Source: Nostoc linckia NIES-25 (GTDB lineage Bacteria; Cyanobacteriota; Cyanobacteriia; Cyanobacteriales; Nostocaceae). From it: a stretch of DNA of 64,000 nucleotides. Position 1 is the stretch's first letter, and every line of letters starts with the position of its first letter. Location of the stretch: contig NZ_AP018223.1 in the NCBI RefSeq assembly GCF_002368035.1, positions 1,280,449 through 1,344,448 of the forward strand, in the 5' to 3' direction. Positions 61,819-64,000 of the stretch are shown in pieces. The position numbers and the translations under genes are program-made. The notes under the pieces were generated by a model that had not been told where the DNA came from, made no database searches, and was given only the letters and a program-made list of their open reading frames with translations.

Positions 61819-64000
61819 CTATTTCGTCATTAAAAACTCTTGGATGCGTTTAACAAACTCTTCTAACTCTGAGATTAAGTTATTAGTACCTCGACGTTCT
61901 TGGTTATGAGCTAGTTGTTCTAATTTTTCTGCTGCGTGATGCATAGTTGTAATTCCCATATTGGCACTAGCGCCTTTAATTTGATGGGCTTCGCGTGCAA
62001 GTTGGTCGAAGTCGAAAGCAGCGATCGCCATTTTTATTATCTCTATCCGAACTTGAATATCTTCCACAAAGATTTGCAGTAATTCTATTTCAAATTCTGG
62101 GTCATCTTCTGAAAGTTGATGCAAGCGTTCCCAATCAATTGGTAGGTCAATTAAACTCACATCTGTTGCTTTCGCTTTAAAAATTATATTTGCCCAACGT
62201 TCTAGTGCAGCTGCCAAATCTTCCTTCAAAACCGGCTTGCTTAAATAGTCATCCATGCCTGCATCTAAACACATTTGTTTATCTTCTTTCATGGCATTAG
62301 CTGTCATTGCAATTACCACAGGACGACGACCACTTGCAAAGCGGCTTTCTTGCCAACGATGAATTTCTTTTGTAGTTTCTAAACCATCAAGAATTGGCAT
62401 TTGGCAATCCATCAAAATTAAATCGTAAGGAATTTTTTCTAATACCTCCAATGCTTCTTGACCATTATTAGCGACATCGGCGCTGTAGCCTAAGCTTGTG
62501 AGTTGTTTCAAAGCAATTTTTTGATTAACTAGATTATCTTCAGTTAAAAGTATTCTTAATTGAAAAGAATCTGGAACAGAAAAATCTGTGTTGTTTTCGT
62601 AATTTTCCATTCCTGGCTCCTGAATTCTGAATTTAGAATTCTCAATGCGAGTTGCTGGACTTAGGGTTTCCCCAATACCTTTCGGGTTTGGCAGTTTCCC
62701 TACGCTTGCGGGAAGCCGCTTTGCGTCTACGATGGAAACCGCCAAGATGGAGGCTGCTTCACTGCACTGGCTCCTTTTAACTTGTGACTGTTCTAAAATT
62801 ACAGAAGCCGTAATTGTAAAGTAAAATACACTGCCTACATTCAACTGACTTTCAACCCAAATTCTGCCACCCATTAACTCGCACAGTTGCTTGCAGATGG
62901 CAAGGCCTAAACCGGTACCACCATACTCTCTAGTAATGGACGAGTTAACTTGACTGAAAGCTTTAAATAAACGTTCAAGGCGATCGCGGGGAATTCCAAT
63001 GCCTGTATCTTTAATACTAAACTCAATTTCGCAAATATTTCCAGCAGAATAATTATTATTGCTTTGATTGCGGATGATAACTGAAACTTCTATGCTTCCA
63101 GCGTTGGTGAATTTAATAGCATTACTGAGTAAATTAATCAAAATTTGCCGCAGTCTGGTAATATCTCCGACAATGAGAGTAGGAAATTGATGATTATCTA
63201 AAAATGTAAGCTGTAAATTTTTTTCTACAGCTTTATGTGTCAGTAAATCAATAGCTTGGTTAATGCAATCTTGCAAAACAAAAGGTTGCTCCTCTAATTC
63301 TAAATTGCCTGACTGGATTTTAGAAAAATCAAGGAAGTCGTTAATAATTGTCAGTAATGAATTTCCACTTGTGTAAATAATTTCAACAAACTTTTGTTGT
63401 TCAACAGTCAATCCGCTATCTAACAACAGGCTTGCCATACCAGTTACCGAGGCGATCGGAGTCCGAACTTCATGGCTAATCATTGCTAAGAATTGCTGTT
63501 TAGCAAGTTCTACCTGTTTTCGTTCGGTCAGATCTCGCAAAATGTAAACATAACCTTGAAAATGTTCAATTTCTGTTTGAATTCTGGAGTATGAAAAATC
63601 TACTGCAATGGTTTTACCACTTTTGGTATAACAAACGGTTTCTACCTCTTTGACTAAATGATTTCTATCCTGATTTGCGAATATACTAAGATTTTCGATT
63701 TTATTCAAAACCTTGGTAATAGGTTGACCGATAAGTTCTGTTTCATCATATTCCAATAAAACTTGTGCCGCTGGATTCGATTTTTTTATATTTCCTGACA
63801 GCGTTGTTACCAATAACGCGTCTGGCATTGATATTATAATCTGGTCAATATATTGTTTAGAAGCCTTTAAGTTACGTAGCAAAAGATTTGCTTCATTCGC
63901 GCCTTGAAATAGAGATTGCTCAAGTACCATCCGTTCTGTTACATTTTGCACAAGAATGATTAGCGAATTGCTGAAATTATCTTGTTGTATATTTTTAGTA
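61819..64000 (-). CDS. Hybrid histidine kinase PAS-HisKA-HATPase-REC-Hpt, 5' end beyond the window
   Basis: The frame is open to the right edge; the residues before a GTG at 63951 (SNSLIILVQNVTERM) are the end of a PAS domain, so the gene continues outside. Visible order: PAS (YIDQIIISMPDALLVTTLSG), HisKA (FLAMISHEVRTPIASVTGMA), HATPase (TGIGIPRDRLERLFKAFSQV, GLGLAICKQL), REC (LLTEDNLVNQKIALKQLTSL, LILMDCQMPILDGLETT) and Hpt (AREAHQIKGASANMG). This is a complete phosphorelay. The ~50-residue HATPase-REC linker is encoded by repeat DNA at 62620-62775. It may feed the REC-PP2C phosphatase encoded nearby (inference). Confidence 0.92.
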   Translation of the reverse strand, partial: TKNIQQDNFSNSLIILVQNVTERMVLEQSLFQGANEANLLLRNLKASKQYIDQIIISMPDALLVTTLSGNIKKSNPAAQVLLEYDETELIGQPITKVLNKIENLSIFANQDRNHLVKEVETVCYTKSGKTIAVDFSYSRIQTEIEHFQGYVYILRDLTERKQVELAKQQFLAMISHEVRTPIASVTGMASLLLDSGLTVEQQKFVEIIYTSGNSLLTIINDFLDFSKIQSGNLELEEQPFVLQDCINQAIDLLTHKAVEKNLQLTFLDNHQFPTLIVGDITRLRQILINLLSNAIKFTNAGSIEVSVIIRNQSNNNYSAGNICEIEFSIKDTGIGIPRDRLERLFKAFSQVNSSITREYGGTGLGLAICKQLCELMGGRIWVESQLNVGSVFYFTITASVILEQSQVKRSQCSEAASILAVSIVDAKRLPASVGKLPNPKGIGETLSPATRIENSKFRIQEPGMENYENNTDFSVPDSFQLRILLTEDNLVNQKIALKQLTSLGYSADVANNGQEALEVLEKIPYDLILMDCQMPILDGLETTKEIHRWQESRFASGRRPVVIAMTANAMKEDKQMCLDAGMDDYLSKPVLKEDLAAALERWANIIFKAKATDVSLIDLPIDWERLHQLSEDDPEFEIELLQIFVEDIQVRIEIIKMAIAAFDFDQLAREAHQIKGASANMGITTMHHAAEKLEQLAHNQERRGTNNLISELEEFVKRIQEFLMTK
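62620..62775. repeat. Dispersed-repeat sequence inside the hybrid kinase gene
   Basis: The segment holds TGAATTCTGAATTTAGAATT, CCTTTCGGGTTTGG, CCCTACGCTTGCGGG, GCGTCTACGATGG and ACTGCACTGGCTCC, elements of intergenic repeats elsewhere in cyanobacteria. It is read in frame between the HATPase and REC domains without a stop codon. Confidence 0.65.

Noticed and set aside
1..64000. tRNA, rRNA or tmRNA genes
   Set aside because: Intergenic regions were read by eye on both strands and no cloverleaf-like or rRNA-like sequence was recognised; a covariance-model search would settle it.

Overview
The window looks like chromosomal DNA of a filamentous, probably heterocyst-forming cyanobacterium (Nostocales: Nostoc, Calothrix, Tolypothrix or a relative). 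The evidence is the many GCGATCGC (HIP1) octamers, heptamer short tandem repeats, small inverted-repeat elements, the septum genes fraC-fraD-fraE, and cyanobacteria-typical families (DUF3386, DUF3326, Uma2, DUF29, DUF4351, Ycf45/R3H). There is no rRNA, no recognisable tRNA, no CRISPR array and no intact transposase. A gene is cut off at each edge.

Layout. 1-7.9 kb: end of an R3H protein gene, nuclease-family remnants, a GAF-LuxR regulator, DUF3386, and a three-gene ABC-2 exporter cluster with a frameshifted pseudogene inside it. 8-17.3 kb: an AhpD-like protein and an alpha/beta hydrolase, a peroxiredoxin-like/2-oxoglutarate oxygenase fusion, a Ser/Thr kinase with a threonine-motif tail, a DUF4255 + AAA pair resembling Pvc16/Pvc15 of contractile injection systems, and a RelE-type toxin-antitoxin pair. 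17.7-26.2 kb: dienelactone hydrolase, PIN toxin-antitoxin, a DUF262/HNH restriction-like protein, DUF29, aconitase acnB and a DUF4351 protein. 26.8-37.9 kb: Uma2, ferredoxin, DUF3326, CPBP protease, two RHH/MazF pairs, purN, an orphan sugar permease, a caspase-FGE giant and a pentapeptide protein. 37.9-40.4 kb: fraCDE. 41.1-51.3 kb: a probable organosulfur or xenobiotic cluster (LLM monooxygenase, amidohydrolase, hydrolase, TauE/SafE exporter, aldo/keto reductase, SsuA-like binding protein, ABC exporter), then a double CobO-like protein. 52.2-58.3 kb: exopolysaccharide genes (double DUF3131, cellulose-synthase-like GT2, PIG-L). 58.6-64 kb: a STAS / REC-PP2C / RsbW-like partner-switching set beside a hybrid histidine kinase.

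Two things stand out. First, the caspase-FGE protein (32848-35970) ends in a stretch that looks like the variable region of a diversity-generating retroelement target. Nearly every codon there ends in C or T, framed by conserved GGSW and IGFRVVC. No reverse transcriptase or template is in the window, so it would have to be served remotely. Second, three small gene cassettes are each bracketed by partial duplications of the neighbouring gene. A zinc-ribbon gene sits between an ABC permease and a decayed copy of that permease's 3' end. A DUF29 gene sits between acnB and a decayed copy of acnB's 3' end. A mazEF pair sits between 54-bp direct repeats in a PIN-gene remnant. This suggests a recurring insertion or duplication process that makes 'gene plus spare tail' scars.

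The window also holds a family of ~94-bp elements ending in CAGGACTTACGCA inverted repeats with 5-bp target duplications, one carrying a nested repeat, and a repeat read in frame as an inter-domain linker of the histidine kinase. Family names come from reading the protein sequences against known motifs; no database search was run.
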